Assembly (NCBI GenBank): GCA_024138025.1
Contig: JAMXBD010000364.1
Location: 248,001-312,000, forward strand
Direction of reading: 5' to 3'
Source of the DNA: Combretum micranthum
Taxonomy: Eukaryota; Streptophyta; Magnoliopsida; Myrtales; Combretaceae
Length of the DNA: 64,000 bases
In this document: piece after piece, positions 13,141 to 24,741 of the stretch
Position numbering within the stretch: position 1 is the first letter of the stretch
How the letters are laid out: each line of letters opens with the position of its first letter
The notes under the pieces: model-generated
Database searches by the model: none
What the model was told of the DNA's origin: nothing
Seen by the model: only the letters and a program-made list of their open reading frames with translations
Translations under genes and position numbers: made by a program

Positions 13141-13601
13141 GTGAGTTAATTCCTTACTAATTACATTTCCTTGATTGTACTTGTAAGTAGTAGCACTAGA
13201 GAGTGAGGAAAAAGATAAATGAATAAATGTTGTGTGATTTTGATTCATGATTGAATTATGTGGTTATTGAATAAAAGCTAAGTATATCAAAAGAGGAATT
13301 GATGAATAACTTATGTTTTCTTGCAATGGTATGTTGAATATTGTTTTGGTCGCCTTTAACTTGAACTCGACAATAATTGAATAAACCAATATTAAAAATG
13401 ATTCATGCGTAACATATTGTGATTCGCATTTATTTTTCGCTACTATTCTTCTTGTGGGGAAACGAGGAGTCATAATGGTGGCTAGTAGGAGCCGAAAAGT
13501 CTACATGAGCTAGTAGGAGCCGAAAAGTCTACACGGCAAGTAGGAGCCGTAAGTCTGCAGCTATTGATGGTCGTATGGGCCGGTAACCACCCAACCCCCG
13601 A

Positions 13602-13620
13602 CATGGAGGACGTAAAATCC
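13602..13620 (+). other. Conserved GGAGGxCGTAAAATCC box in LTR D
   Basis: CATGGAGGACGTAAAATCC, the LTR D version of the box shared by seven LTRs here. It lies directly after the AGTAGGAGCCG tandem units. Confidence 0.5.
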
Positions 13621-14074
13621 ATGCTACACATGATTTTCGATTAATCGTGTGTATTTTGTTGCTCATGTGATTGATTTATTCTCGTATGATTGTCTAAAAT
13701 ACTTGTATGTTTTATGGAAATGTTTTGAAGATCGGAGTTATCTCACTTAGCTAGTTTTGGTTATATCCCTATAGCTTTTTGTTACAGTTTGATTACTTGT
13801 GGTTGGCGCCAAGGAGCTCCTTTTGTCAAGTATGACCCAAAGCTACTAGGAGTTTTTGGAAGAAGTTTATATATTTAGTTTTGGATGTAGACTTCTAAGA
13901 GAAATCTTTATAATAGACTAATGTTATATTTATGGATGTATTGAAGATGAATTAGTTTTGAGCAAGGCTTTTAGAACGAGGGAATGCCCCTAAGAAGTTG
14001 TAAGAAACTTTTATCTTAATGATTATTACATGTTTACCTTTATATGCTCATAGAGGATTGTGTATGTGTGTGTG

Positions 14075-17000
14075 TGTGTGCCCCGGAAAATTTCAATAAA
14101 TAATTTCAAGTTGAACTTCGAAAATAAACTGTAAAAATTACTCCAAATTAAAACCGAACTTCGATTAGTCCTAAATCACGAACGAATCCAGAAACTTCTT
14201 AATCTTAAGGAAAATAAGAATCCTCAAAAACAAAATAAGAACTCAACATACTTCAATTCCAAAACCACTACATACGACAAATTCTATACGTAGCTCCGAC
14301 TTATAAAATCGGGTAATAGAGAACCTAAAAATAAATTATTAAAAAGTAGATAATGATGAAACTTTCGGAAATAAAACTCAATCCAATAATTCCGAAAACG
14401 TTAAGAGATATCAAATACTTATAAAAATAAAATTTAAGATAAAATTCTTAAATCAAGCATGTTGTATAAACATAAAATATCAGTTTCCAAATTGGCAAAA
14501 ATCTAAACCAAAAAATCACCCGGAAACCCTAAGTGGAATACAATAGTTTAAGTCCGGCAATCTAGTACCCCTAACACTAGAGGCCGAGGTGTAGTTTAAG
14601 TGTGTAGAATAGCTCGTAGTAATATAAGATTGCTTAAAAATATCATATTGGTAAATTTTTTACCTATTTTGAACCCGTTCGAATGCAGCTTCGAAAAGCG
14701 TGTCTCGGGGCTCGAGATATCAAAAATATACCATCAGTACCGTTAGACTCGTAATTTCATAATATTTCCAAATATATCAGTTATATAAATTTTCGGGTTA
14801 TAAAAGTTACAGTTATAACCTTTTTTATCGTATTTTTCATTTCTACCGGTATTTAATTAGTCTTTTGCACTATTCACTTCTATTTCATTACACGATTTTA
14901 TTATTATTATAAACCCTTATATATTTTGATAAGTATTTTATATATTATAGAAAAAAAAATTTCCAAAATTTAGTTCGTTTCGAGCTTACACGGAATCAGA
15001 TTCTGTTTAAGACCCGATACTAAAAATAAAATAAATTTATTTTAATAATTGAAAAATATTTAAAAAATATTTTTATTTTCATAAAATAATTTTTTAGAAT
15101 TTTTCAAGTTATAAAAATATCATTTATAGCCTATATTCGCGTATTTTGATCATACCGGTAACATATTTATTGAAATACTAAAATAATTCAAATAATTATT
15201 TAATTTTATTTATGAAAATTCTGCCACTTATTTAAAGATATTTTTTCTAATTTTATTTTGTATTTTTCTTAATAAAAAGTACTTTTTCCAACCCATACTT
15301 CAAATACACCTTTCATATATCACTTCCTTTTCACTTTAATATTTCTACACATTATCCCACACTTCATGGTAGATTTTTCCCTTCTTTTTGCTGCCCTTGT
15401 CCTGTGAGTTACTCCCAATTTGACTAAAATAAATATATCCCACTCCTTCTTAAAGAAGCAACACATACACATTTCAATTTCAAGTTAAAATTCAAACAAT
15501 TTCCCTCTCTCTCTTCTCTCCAATTCACATGAGCCCCCTCCCAAAAATCTGCCCTTGTTTTATTTTTTTTTTTTTCTTTCTTTCAATTAAATGCACTCCT
15601 TCTCTCTCTCTCTTTCATTTACACCTTTTTACCTTTACCATTCCTTATCTTTTTCTCTCTTTTTCCTCTCTTTCTTTCTTCATTTTGTTCTTGTTCTTGC
15701 AAGAACACAAGCTACCCCTATTCCATCTTTGAGATCCCACACATATTTCTTCAAGATTTTTGAATAAAACTCTTGTCCAAAGCTTCCATAGGTGATATAG
15801 GTAAAGTATAATGAGAGTTTCATGCATCAAATGACATTCCACAAGCTTAAAAGCTAAGGATGGTGATGCCAAAATGAAACACTCCTCTTCTCTATGATTA
15901 TTATCTTGTATCATTCCTATTTTCTTGTTAAAAGTAGTTATATTTTGTAGATCTAACTTTTTGTAGCTTTGATTTTCGTTTATGCCTTACATCTTGTTAT
16001 TTGAGTTATTATTTTTGTTATTGCTTATGATTTATACATATATTCATCATTCACATAACTATCTTAGTGCTCATGCATTTAAAACTAGCATAGTAAACTA
16101 GATCTAGTGTTTGGATTCATAAAATGCATTAGACTTTTGTTTTATGTTCTCAACCAAGACCAATTTTGAAAGCCCATTTATCAACTCCAAAACTCATGTT
16201 TTATGTGAAAAATGAAGGGTATAGGTAATAGGTATCATTAAGTAGGATTTTTACAAGTTGAAATGAGTTTTGATGAGATTAAGGTGTAAAACAAGAAGTA
16301 GAATCAAGATGGAAAATTTGAAGTTAGTAGTCAACTTATAAAATTCGTAACTTTGGATGATGCCCATGAAAACACCTATTATCCAAGTTTAAAATAAAAT
16401 TTTATGTATTAAATGAAGTCCTTAAGTAGTAGTATAGTAAAGTCTTAAATTTTAATGCATTACACAAGTTTTTCCCAAAGGAACATTCAAAAAGTGGATT
16501 TCTAAAATTCGGATTTTTGAGTAAATCCTATTAGAAAACATATTTGCAAAGTGTAAAATGCAAATTTTTATGAAAAATTGAAGTCCTTAGTGATTATGTA
16601 TGGTTGAGCCTTAATTTTGTAAGTATCAAATGATTTTTACTTAAAGGAATCACTTAAAAACTAATTTTAAAAAATTCGGATTTTGGAATCAACCCTACTT
16701 AAAACGTGTTTACAAAGTGAAAATGGAAACTTTTTATGTAGAAATGAAGGTCATAAGTAATAGATATAATGAAGACTCAATTTTAACAAAGATAATTATA
16801 TTTTTTAAGAAATAAATCCAAAAAATGGAAATGATCAAAGTTAGGAAACTAGTTTTCTTAAAAGTAAATAGCCATGGAGTTTTACAAATAAAAAGTAAAT
16901 AGCCTTTTAGTAAATATTGTCAAAATCATGCATGCATCAAGCTCATAACATGCCATTCATGTTAGGTAATCATTCATATTGCATGTATAGCTAATCTATA

Positions 17001-18433
17001 TAATAGGAACATTACAAACATTTACAAAACTATTTTTCGGAATTGAAATTGCTACTGTTCTAATCTGATCCGACTTTTTCGAAGCTTTAAAGTTTTCAAA
17101 ACTTAAATATAATATTAGAATTAGATAGATTTTTCGAAGTAGATAGAAATCAATATAATTTATGAAATTCCGAGTTAAAATGACCAAGTATGGCCGTTTT
17201 AAGTTAGAATTCCCGCTTAGGACGAGAATTATGAATTTGATAGTTTGTATAAAATCGTTTGGATTAGTTTGAGTTGAAATACTTATTAGAGTATTTCTTC
17301 CTTTTTAGGTGACCCTGAAATCGACGATTCCCTACCACTGGATTACTTTTACTAAAAGACCGATGATCCAATGGCTAAGTGAGTTTTCTTCTTTTTTTTG
17401 TTACCTTGTTTGTGCTTGTAGCTAGTTGCATTAGAATTATAGAAACAAGATAAAAATCGATATGAATGGGGATGGGATATATGATGAGACTGTGATGAAT
17501 GTATGTCAAAGAATACTAAAGCATATCGAAACCATGATTCGATTAGATAACTGCACTGTTCATATTATTCCTGTTATGTGTATGATATTAGTTGGTCACT
17601 CTAAAGAATGTATGAATATTTTGATCTAAGAAAAATTAAATTGGTCATGCATCGCATCGGACATGTTGCATTTGGTAGCGTGCTACTCCTACGCAAGTCG
17701 ATCGATATGGTCCGATGACTTTTTTGGATAATGAGACCGATATCAAGCTCATTCATGGGAACTAAGGCGCATCGGGGATGCATTCCATGTGTGAGCCTAG
17801 CCGAGGCGAGTGCTATGAGCCGAGAGCTTGGGGACTAGTAGCGGTCGTATAGACTTCAATACCATCTCTAAGCCAAGATACGAAGGGTGTAAATCCGTTT
17901 TGTGTGTGGGGTCCGAATACCCATACATAATTATTTGTCATGTTTTTGTTCATGCATAGCATATGGTTGATTATAACTTGCTTGTAATGGTACGGAATTA
18001 AAAGAATTCTCACTAAGCTAGTGTAGCTTATACCCCAATAGATGTTTGAATGAACAGTTATCTCAAGAATGCAAAGTGGGAAGTGAAATAGTTGGAGCCG
18101 AGAATGACTTCAGGATTCCGGCAGGAAATAAGGATACTTGAAGTTATTAGCTAGGTTTTTGATTTGCCTTGTAATAGTTTTATATAGTAGAATCGTTTGA
18201 TGATTGTAATTGAAGTATAATATTTTGTATTTGGAGTATAGTAAATCAAATTTCCTTTACATTATTACTTAAGTTATATCAACATAAAATGTATCACTCC
18301 GATGAGTCTCCTCCATGTGTTAGACGCCTTGTACATAGTATGAAAACCTTCGCGTGATTTAGGTGGTCATTCTTAAGCTTTAATATTGTATACGGTGGAC
18401 TACCACGTTTAGGGTACCCTTCGAGGCGTGACA
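14075..18433 (+). repeat. Solo LTR A (family 1), 4.4 kb
   Basis: It runs from TGTGTGCCCCGG to GAGGCGTGACA on the + strand and matches LTRs B and C in reverse orientation. It sits in a TG microsatellite, so the duplication (GTGTG at 14070-14074 and 18434-18438) is compatible but not decisive. No internal region follows. The CT-rich leader (about 15600-15790) has no ATG and ends in CATAG/GTGATATAG/GTAAAG donor-like sites. The exon-like cassette is at 17309. Relative to B it has lost part of the region made of 170-bp units. Confidence 0.8.
17309..17378 (+). other. Leader cassette of LTR A: acceptor, acidic frame, ATG, donor
   Basis: Acceptor TTTCTTCCTTTTTAG (AG at 17307-17308), then (G)DPEIDDSLPLDYFY and TAA at 17353-17355. 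An ATG at 17371 in good context (CCAATGG) precedes GTGAGT at 17379-17384. The peptide differs from copy C at three of 15 positions, and the DYFY end is kept with a synonymous TAC/TAT difference. Confidence 0.6.
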
Positions 18434-19565
18434 GTGTGTGTATGTGTGTGTGTGTCAAGAACTTTGGAGAATTTGTGAAAAGGGTTTCTGTGAAGTGCAA
18501 ACGGGATAAAAGGTGTATTGATCTTCAATTAGGTTTATGGAATTAGCGTTAGGGTTTAATGTTATTATTACAATTGGAATTGATTTCAATATATATATAT
18601 ATTGTTAAACAGGAGTATTGTGAGATTGGGGTCCCTACTCTGTTAATAGTTATTGTTCGAGAGATTTGGATTAAAAGCAAATCTAAGTACGACCTTACCA
18701 TGTTTGATTGTATGTGTTTGTAGGATTAGTTGTTAAATTAACTTAATAATTATTGGAACTTAATTGAACAAGTGTTGCTTGTGCTTAGCTTCAGTTAGTA
18801 AAGACCACGACAGTAGTGTGATACTAACGCTAGCAATCCGATGATCTTTGTGTGGCTGTGTCCCGAGTGGAGTTGCACTGGAGATGATTCCGGTAGATTA
18901 GGAGTCATCACCAACTTAATTATGGAACGCATCTATATATGTATTTATTAATATAATATGGTTTTTCATCAGGGTCATAAGTTACTCTGGGTTTAGGATT
19001 AGTGATCAATAATCCTAAAATGTGTTGGTTGTAGGCTAATGAAAAGATAATTAATATGTGCTTGTTGTATTAGAATATAAGTTGTATTTGATATTGTGAT
19101 TTGCACATTCATGTTCATATGTATGTGCTTTCGGTTTGGCGTACTGGGTGTTTTTGCTCAATCCTTATTTTTCCCATAGGTACAAGTGAAGATTCTATGA
19201 TTTATGACTTGACAGGCTATGATGTATTTGTTGATGATGGGGAGTACGATAGCGGTTATGACCATCCTGCTGACAATTGAGAGTTAGCTATTAGTGATTT
19301 GAGATGAAGAAACATATTTCTGATTTAGTTAGTTTTCATTTAAAGACTTTTATATGTAAGGATTTTATTTTTAGATTTGATGTTTAGATGATTTATGAGT
19401 TGAGGACATTTATTTTAATATGAAAAAGTTTGAAAGTTTCCCTATATGTAAGTATTTGGTGATATTCGAAATATACATTTATGGTTTTAGAAATCTAGCC
19501 TTAGTGTGTCTGTGATGATAAGGACACATGGCAAGCTGATAACGTCTTTAGGTTAGGGCGTTACA
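18434..19565 (+). repeat. LTR-like end of a different type (J)
   Basis: After the TG microsatellite the sequence matches none of LTRs A-H. It ends AGGTTAGGGCGTTACA, so read on minus it begins TGTAACGCCCTAACC, a typical LTR terminus. Its left border is not visible, so it may be truncated. It contains AT-rich intron-like DNA and, at 19180, an acceptor with an acidic open frame like those in the other LTRs. The family is not assigned. Confidence 0.5.
19180..19280 (+). other. Acidic exon-like frame in LTR-like segment J
   Basis: Acceptor TTTTTCCCATAG (AG 19178-19179), then an open frame in the same phase as in LTRs A, C, D, E and F. It starts (G)TSEDSMIYDLTGYDV, continues FVDDGEYDSGYDHPADN and ends at TGA 19278-19280. 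It is longer (33 residues) and lacks the DYF end but is equally acidic and Tyr/Asp-rich. No GTGAGT donor is obvious downstream. Confidence 0.5.
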
Positions 19566-19566
19566 G

Positions 19567-20324
19567 ATTAGGAAGCAAAGAAGACAGTAATAGAAGAAGC
19601 ACATGACCTAAGTGCTTTGAGTAAAGAGGAATTCCTTGATGTGCTTAAAACTCATGAACTCATTAAGAAACAAATAGAGGAAACCAACAAGAAGGCTACT
19701 GTCTTGAAAGCCACGAGACAAGAATCTAGTGATAAAGAAGATGAAGTTAAAAATAAAGATCTTGATTTGATGGCTGAAAAGGTCGGAAAATTTATGAGGC
19801 CCAGTTTCAAGTCAAAAAGAGTGGACAATGACAGCAGCTCATCCAAACATAAAAAGAAGGATGTGATAACTTGTGTTCAGTTACTGCAAACCTGGACATG
19901 TCTAGCAGTATTGTCCACTGCTTAAGAAGAAGTCAAAGGATAAAAAGAAGAGAGCTTATATAGAAACGTGGAGCGATGAAGACTCGTCTGACTCGGATGA
20001 TGAAAATGTATGCTTCATGGCTCTAGACAATGAGTAACTTCCCCCTCCTCTCCTTCATATGCTGAGTTATATGCTATGTATAACAAAGTATGCTATAAAT
20101 TAGATCAAGTTGGGAAAAAGAACATCTTGTTAAGATCGTTAATGATAGAAGTAGGTGAACAACTACAAAATTTTCAAACTAATCATGAAGAAGTTAAAAC
20201 TGAAAATGAAAAGCTGCATGATGAAGTAAAATGTCTGAAAATACAAAATGAAAAGATAGATAAAGAATTTGCCATGTCAGCAAATAAAATCACCATGATT
20301 GATGTGCCTCTAGCCTATAAATAA
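19567..20324 (+). pseudogene. Ty1/copia gag fragment
   Basis: From about 19572 the frame reads EAKKTVIEEAHDLSALSKEE then LDVLKTHELIKKQ, the end of the plant copia Gag core. A Lys/Ser-rich linker follows. A frameshift near 19870 separates the zinc knuckle (YCKPGHV, an in-frame stop, then QYCPLLKKK), and an acidic WSDEDSSDSDDEN stretch follows. A third frame (about 20055-20324) gives MYNKVCYKLDQVGKKN and a coiled-coil-like Glu/Lys-rich segment ending in TAA. Protease, integrase and RT are absent. The left end abuts the end of J. It is a dead, truncated insertion. Confidence 0.75.
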
Positions 20325-21321
20325 ACATGCACAAGCATGCGAAAAATATATGTAGCATATGTAATAAATTCCTAATGTAGTATAGAGAGAGAGAATTCCT
20401 TGGCAAAAAAATTGTTTCTTCTTGCTAAGATATCTCAAGCTTTCTGGTTAAAATCATTTAACCCATTGTTTGTATTTTTGCAAGACTTTGAACTTAATTT
20501 ATAATATTCTTTGTTAATTCCATGTTATTTCTTTAAAATTATGCTTAATGCTTAAATCCATGGAGAAATAATCTCCTACAACTTAGAGTTTGTGAACCCA
20601 AATTTTAATTCATGTGATTTCAAATGCGCTTTCAAGTAAACATTGAATGGCTATTTGTAATTAGTAGTTTGAATTTATTTTCATGAGTCTAAATGTGTGG
20701 TACACCGTTCAGATTCATGTTTGATTTCAATTTAATAGATTGAGAGATCATTATTTTGAATAAAGTTTGGGCTACTAATAGAGTCGCTCATAATCGCCTT
20801 AAGAGAGGGATGGTGAAACTTTCTGTCACTTGTTTTTTTTTTAATTAATTAGATTGGTTTTCAAACAAAGGATTCTTAAGTTTTATGCAAATCTAGACCA
20901 CTAACAACTTGTGAAGAGATTCCAATGGTCTGGTCTAGATCTAAAGTTACTGACCTTGAGAGAGGCTTTAAGTTATCCCAGTAAATCCAACAGTACAAAT
21001 ACATCAGCAAATAACTCTCTCTATCTCTCTCTCTGGGTTTGTCAAAAAATCACATGATAAGAAATTGGTAAAGCAAACCTTAGGCTTCCATCTTGCATTT
21101 TTACATACTCATCCTTAATTTTACCTTAAAAGCATGTGCATATCAACTAACCATAGCTCAACTTATGTTTTATCATGATCTTTTTAATTTTTCTTTTTTT
21201 TTTTTTTTTTTGCTAGATAATAGATTAAATGCGAATAAGGTAAATGCCGACAATTCCTTGGAATACAATCTAAAATTTTCTATGTTATTTTGGTAGGTGC
21301 ACTTACCTGATATCGGTAGTT
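20325..21321. other. Unassigned AT-rich segment
   Basis: About 1 kb without a credible coding region. It has short GA and CT microsatellites (near 20384 and 21012) and a T run near 21187. No repeat partner within the window was recognised. It ends at the TSD of the TRIM. Confidence 0.5.
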
Positions 21322-22169
21322 ACTTCTATTAAGGTGCAAGTATGAGAATCCCATATGGGAAATATGGGTCTTATGTGAAGAGTTCATAAGAAAGAAAGAC
21401 TGTCGAGCCTGGATTTTCCCACTATCTGGTTCATTTCTCCTAACCCGATTCACATTAAACCCGAACCCATTTAACATGAATCCTCGACTAGGGGTTAAAA
21501 GAAATTTTAATTTTTGAAAACTTTTTAGAGTCGCCACCCGATATAAATCGGGAAAAAATAAAAAGCTAGGATCAACGGGTCGGTTGATCCTAACTTAGCT
21601 ACTAGTCTGCGAAAATTTGATTTAAAAACCAGATATCATGGATTCGGGGGCTAATCTATTAAAACCAAATGATTACCACTTTTGGAATTTTAAACTTATA
21701 ATCTATCCTTTTCATACTCAAAAACTCAAATGAAACAAAACAAATATTTATGTCACATTTTTCTTTTTTTTTTTTTAGAATATGAATATCAACACAACAT
21801 CTTATATTTACAAAATATTTATTCACAATATTATTAAAAAAACAAAAACATTTTTTCATTTTTTAATGTCGCCCCGTAGATGCCTACGTACTCGCTAATC
21901 GAGATCAAACAAAACGTAGTTCTTTTTTATTTTATAAAATTTTTAATTTGTTTGTATTTTTTATTTTGGAAACCCGCCAAGTTTAAGTTTTTAATCAATT
22001 TTTATTTGGAAATTCCTAAAGAAATCTAATTTTTATGTTTTGTTTTTGAAAATTCCTAAAAGATACTAATTTTGAAAAAAACCTGTTTATTGTTTTTGTT
22101 AATTAAGAAAATAACTAAATGATATTTATATAAGCTAAGAAAACCTTTTTTTTTAATAACAATATATAC

Positions 22170-22200
<31 letters not shown>

Positions 22201-23059
22201 AGAAAAAGGTAAAAAGAATTTCTGTTGATTTTTCAAATTTTCTCATTTTTAGTATAAAAAAATTTACAAAGGTGAGTTGCTAAATAATAGATTATTAATA
22301 CCACAAGCATGCATATATTATAAAAAAAAATTATAAGATAATATTCCTAAGATTATTTTTTTTATGGTTTATATTCAAACTTATCCTAGAAAATTTATTT
22401 TATTAATATACACAAACATGCACAAATATAAGTTTATTGATTTTTATTTTTAATTTTATCTTTTTAACCAAAAATCATATTAAAACTATACCCTAAATTT
22501 ATTTATTTAATAAAATTGTAGTATGCATCCCAAATATGTATTTTTTTTATTTTCATATCTATAAATATATTTTTTTATTTTCTATTCAATTTTCTTTTTT
22601 CATTTTACCATTTTCTGTTTGTTTTTTAATGCATCTAATAATAATAATACTACTAACTAACTAAAAAAAAAAACATTGAACCTTTTGAATTGGTTTCCGA
22701 AAGGTTATTGGGTTGATCTGATGGTGGTGGTTTGAGTTGACGGTGGTTGTGGCTAGGGACGGTGGCTGGAGTAGCAGTGGCTGGTGGTTGTGGTTGCTAG
22801 CGACGGTCGGAGCTGGATGTTGATCGAAGCGGCTGTGGTTGGAACGGAAATGGCTGGTGCAGCAGTGGCTGTGGTCTGAGTTGAGTGGTGGTCGGAGATG
22901 AATGGTTGGAGTGGTGGTTCTGGGTTCCTTTGATTCTTCTCTCTTTTTTATTTTGTTTTCTTTCGAATTATTTTTCTTTTTTTTATCTTTTTTTCTCTTC
23001 TGTTCGAAATTTTTTTTTCAGATCTGGATCTTGTGTCTTGAGGAGGATCGGGGTTGTGG

Positions 23060-23067
23060 TTTATATA
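23060..23067 (-). promoter_or_regulatory. TATA box in the 3' LTR of the Tat-like element
   Basis: Minus strand CTCTATATAAACCACAACC, identical to that in the 5' LTR. The 36-bp repeat array ends about 30 bp upstream of it. Confidence 0.7.
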
Positions 23068-23098
23068 GAGCTGGAGGGGAAGTGAAACGGATCACGAC

Positions 23099-23352
23099 CA
23101 TTAATGGCCGTTACAAAACTTGAATTCGGCCGTTAATGGCCGTCGGTTACAAAACTTGAATATGGCCGTTACAAAACTTGAATTCGACTGTTAATAGTCG
23201 TCGGTTACAAAACTTGAATTCGACCGTTAATGGCCGTCGGTTACAAAACTTGAATTCGGCCGTTAATGACCATCCGTTACAAAACTTGAATTCGGCCGTT
23301 AATGGCCGTCGGTTACAAAACTTGAATTCGACCGTTAATGGCCGTTGGTTAC
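23099..23352 (-). repeat. 36-bp tandem array in U3 of the 3' LTR, 7 units
   Basis: The units share TTACAAAACTTGAAT and a hairpin CGGCC-GTTAAT-GGCCG. Seven copies of the shared core are here, against four in the 5' LTR. One unit (23185-23200) has CGACT/AGTCG instead, with both arms changed so that pairing is kept. Since 36 is divisible by 3, both strands stay open by chance, and no protein is implied. Confidence 0.9.
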
Positions 23353-23723
23353 GAATTGATTCAAAGGGTCGGGAGTTACAAAATTGCCAACATAAATTCA
23401 TTTTAAAGCACATTGATGATTGAATTTAAAGTAAATGAGTGTCTTTTGATCTTCCTCTTTCTTTTTCTCTTTTTTTTTCGATTTTTAAACTTCTAAAAAC
23501 TTATTTACTAAAGATGGGGTTTATTATTATTATTTTTTTTTTTAGATTTCTTAATTTTCAAATTTTTATATTCTTTTCCAATTTTGTAATTTTTTTATTT
23601 TTAAATTTAGCTAATTTATTTATTTTTTATTTTTATTGTATTTTCTACCTTTTTTATTATTTTTATGATTTTTTATTATTATTTTTTTATTTTCAAAAAG
23701 GGGGCAAAAATGGGGTGTTGACA

Positions 23724-23736
23724 GCTGCCCCTCTTT
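23724..23736 (-). promoter_or_regulatory. Polypurine tract of the Tat-like element
   Basis: Minus strand AAAGAGGGGCAGC directly before TGTCAACACC, the LTR start. Confidence 0.75.
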
Positions 23737-23896
23737 ATGGTGGAGTTTGAACAAAACTCTACTATAAAGACAAAAAGACACCATTTTTGCCCAAGACCTA
23801 AACCTGGCGGGTTAAACTACCAAACATCACCCTAACAAGCAGGGGTTTTAGGAACGGCTAATAGCCAACTTTGATAGCTAAAGATTTTTTAAAATG

Positions 23897-24052
23897 GTCA
23901 CCTTGATAAACAAGGATTTGGGTCACCTTGATAAACAAGGATTTTGGGTCACCTTGATAAACAAGGATTTTGAGTCACCTTGATAAACAAGGATTTTGGT
24001 CACCTTGATAAACAAAGATTTTGGGTCACCTTGATGAACAAGGGTTTTTGGT
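23897..24052 (-). repeat. 25-26-bp tandem array, 6 units
   Basis: The units (on +) start GTCACCTTGATAAACAAGG and end in a T-rich spacer. Each contains CCTTG-ATAAA-CAAGG, a 5-bp stem with a 5-nt loop. The array lies in the untranslated 3' region of the Tat-like element. Confidence 0.9.
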
Positions 24053-24128
24053 CACCATCTTGAATTGATGGATTTCTATATTGGACACCATGCTAAACCA
24101 TCTATCTAGTTTAGACTTTGATATTTGC

Positions 24129-24320
24129 TAGGTCAACTGTCGGACCTAAACTTAGAAAACTGATAGACCATCTGTATGGCCTAGATTTAGAAAATGATAG
24201 GCCATCTGTCGGGCCTAGACTAAAAAAAACTGATAGACTGTCTGTCGGGTCTAGATTTTAGAAAACTGCTAGGTCATCTGTCGGACCTATGGGCTTTAAT
24301 TTGGTCATTTACCGGACCTA
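24129..24320 (-). repeat. Diverged hairpin array, about 43-bp spacing, 6 units
   Basis: Six hairpins with different but paired arms: TAGGTC/GACCTA (24129-24148), TAGACC/GGCCTA (24164-24183), TAGGCC/GGCCTA (24198-24217), TAGAC/GTCTA (24234-24253), TAGGTC/GACCTA (24270-24289) and GGTC/GACC (24303-24318). The loops share CTGT. Stem changes between units are compensated, or become a G-U pair on the transcribed (minus) strand. Confidence 0.8.
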
Positions 24321-24402
24321 TGGGCTTTGGTTTTTGGTTTGAATTCATGCTACTTGAACTGATTCTTGGCTGGACTAGTAACTATAATTCTTAAAGGCAG
24401 GA

Positions 24403-24741
24403 TGACGCTCCTTTGAGCAAGTGACCTAATTTTTCAAACAATAGGGACGCTCCTTTGAGCAAGTGATCCTAATTCTTCAAATAGTAGGACGACGCTCCTT
24501 TGAGCAAGTGATCCTAATTTTTCAAACAATAGGACGACGCTCCTTTGAGCAAGTGATCCTAATTTTTCAAATAGTAGGACGACGCTCCTTTGAGCAAGTG
24601 ATCCTAATTTTTCAAACAATAGGACGACGCTCCTTTGAGCAGATGATCCTAATTCTTCAAATAGTAGGACGACGCTCCTTTGAGCAAGTGATCCTAATTT
24701 TTCAAACAATAGGACGATGCTCCTTTGAGCAGGTGATCCTA
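24403..24741 (-). repeat. 45-bp tandem array, 8 units, alternating subtypes
   Basis: Eight copies of GACGCTCCTTTGAGCA, each with GCTC-CTTT-GAGC able to fold. Spacing is 45 bp except for the first unit (41). The intervening part alternates strictly between AAACAATAGG and AAATAGTAGG, so the true period is 90 bp. Tandem arrays in the 3' untranslated region are a known habit of Tat/Ogre elements and a source of satellite DNA. Confidence 0.9.

Larger units (their letters stand above)
11148..14074 (+). repeat. 3' LTR of element D, second part (U3 end, R, U5)
   Basis: Continuation of LTR D after solo LTR C. It parallels LTR E (56575-59640): the TACTATTCATTACTATTC region, a TATA box, a CT-rich leader, a long AT-rich intron-like stretch, the exon-like cassette at 13078 and the GAATGCCCC block near 13982. 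Around 13483-13560 is a tandem run of AGTAGGAGCCG-containing units unique to this copy. It breaks off in a TG microsatellite (from about 14061), where LTR A is inserted. The terminal 200 bp expected from LTR E are not found on the far side, so LTR D appears truncated there. Confidence 0.75.
21401..23723 (-). repeat. 3' LTR of the Tat-like element (2323 bp)
   Basis: On minus it begins TGTCAACACCCCATTTTTGC and ends CCAGGCTCGACA. It is 127 bp longer than the 5' LTR, mainly because its 36-bp array has three more units. TATA box TATATAAA at 23060-23067 (minus). Confidence 0.9.

Noticed and set aside
23099..23352. CRISPR-like appearance of regular repeats
   Set aside because: Units are contiguous with no unique spacers, and the context is a plant retrotransposon LTR.
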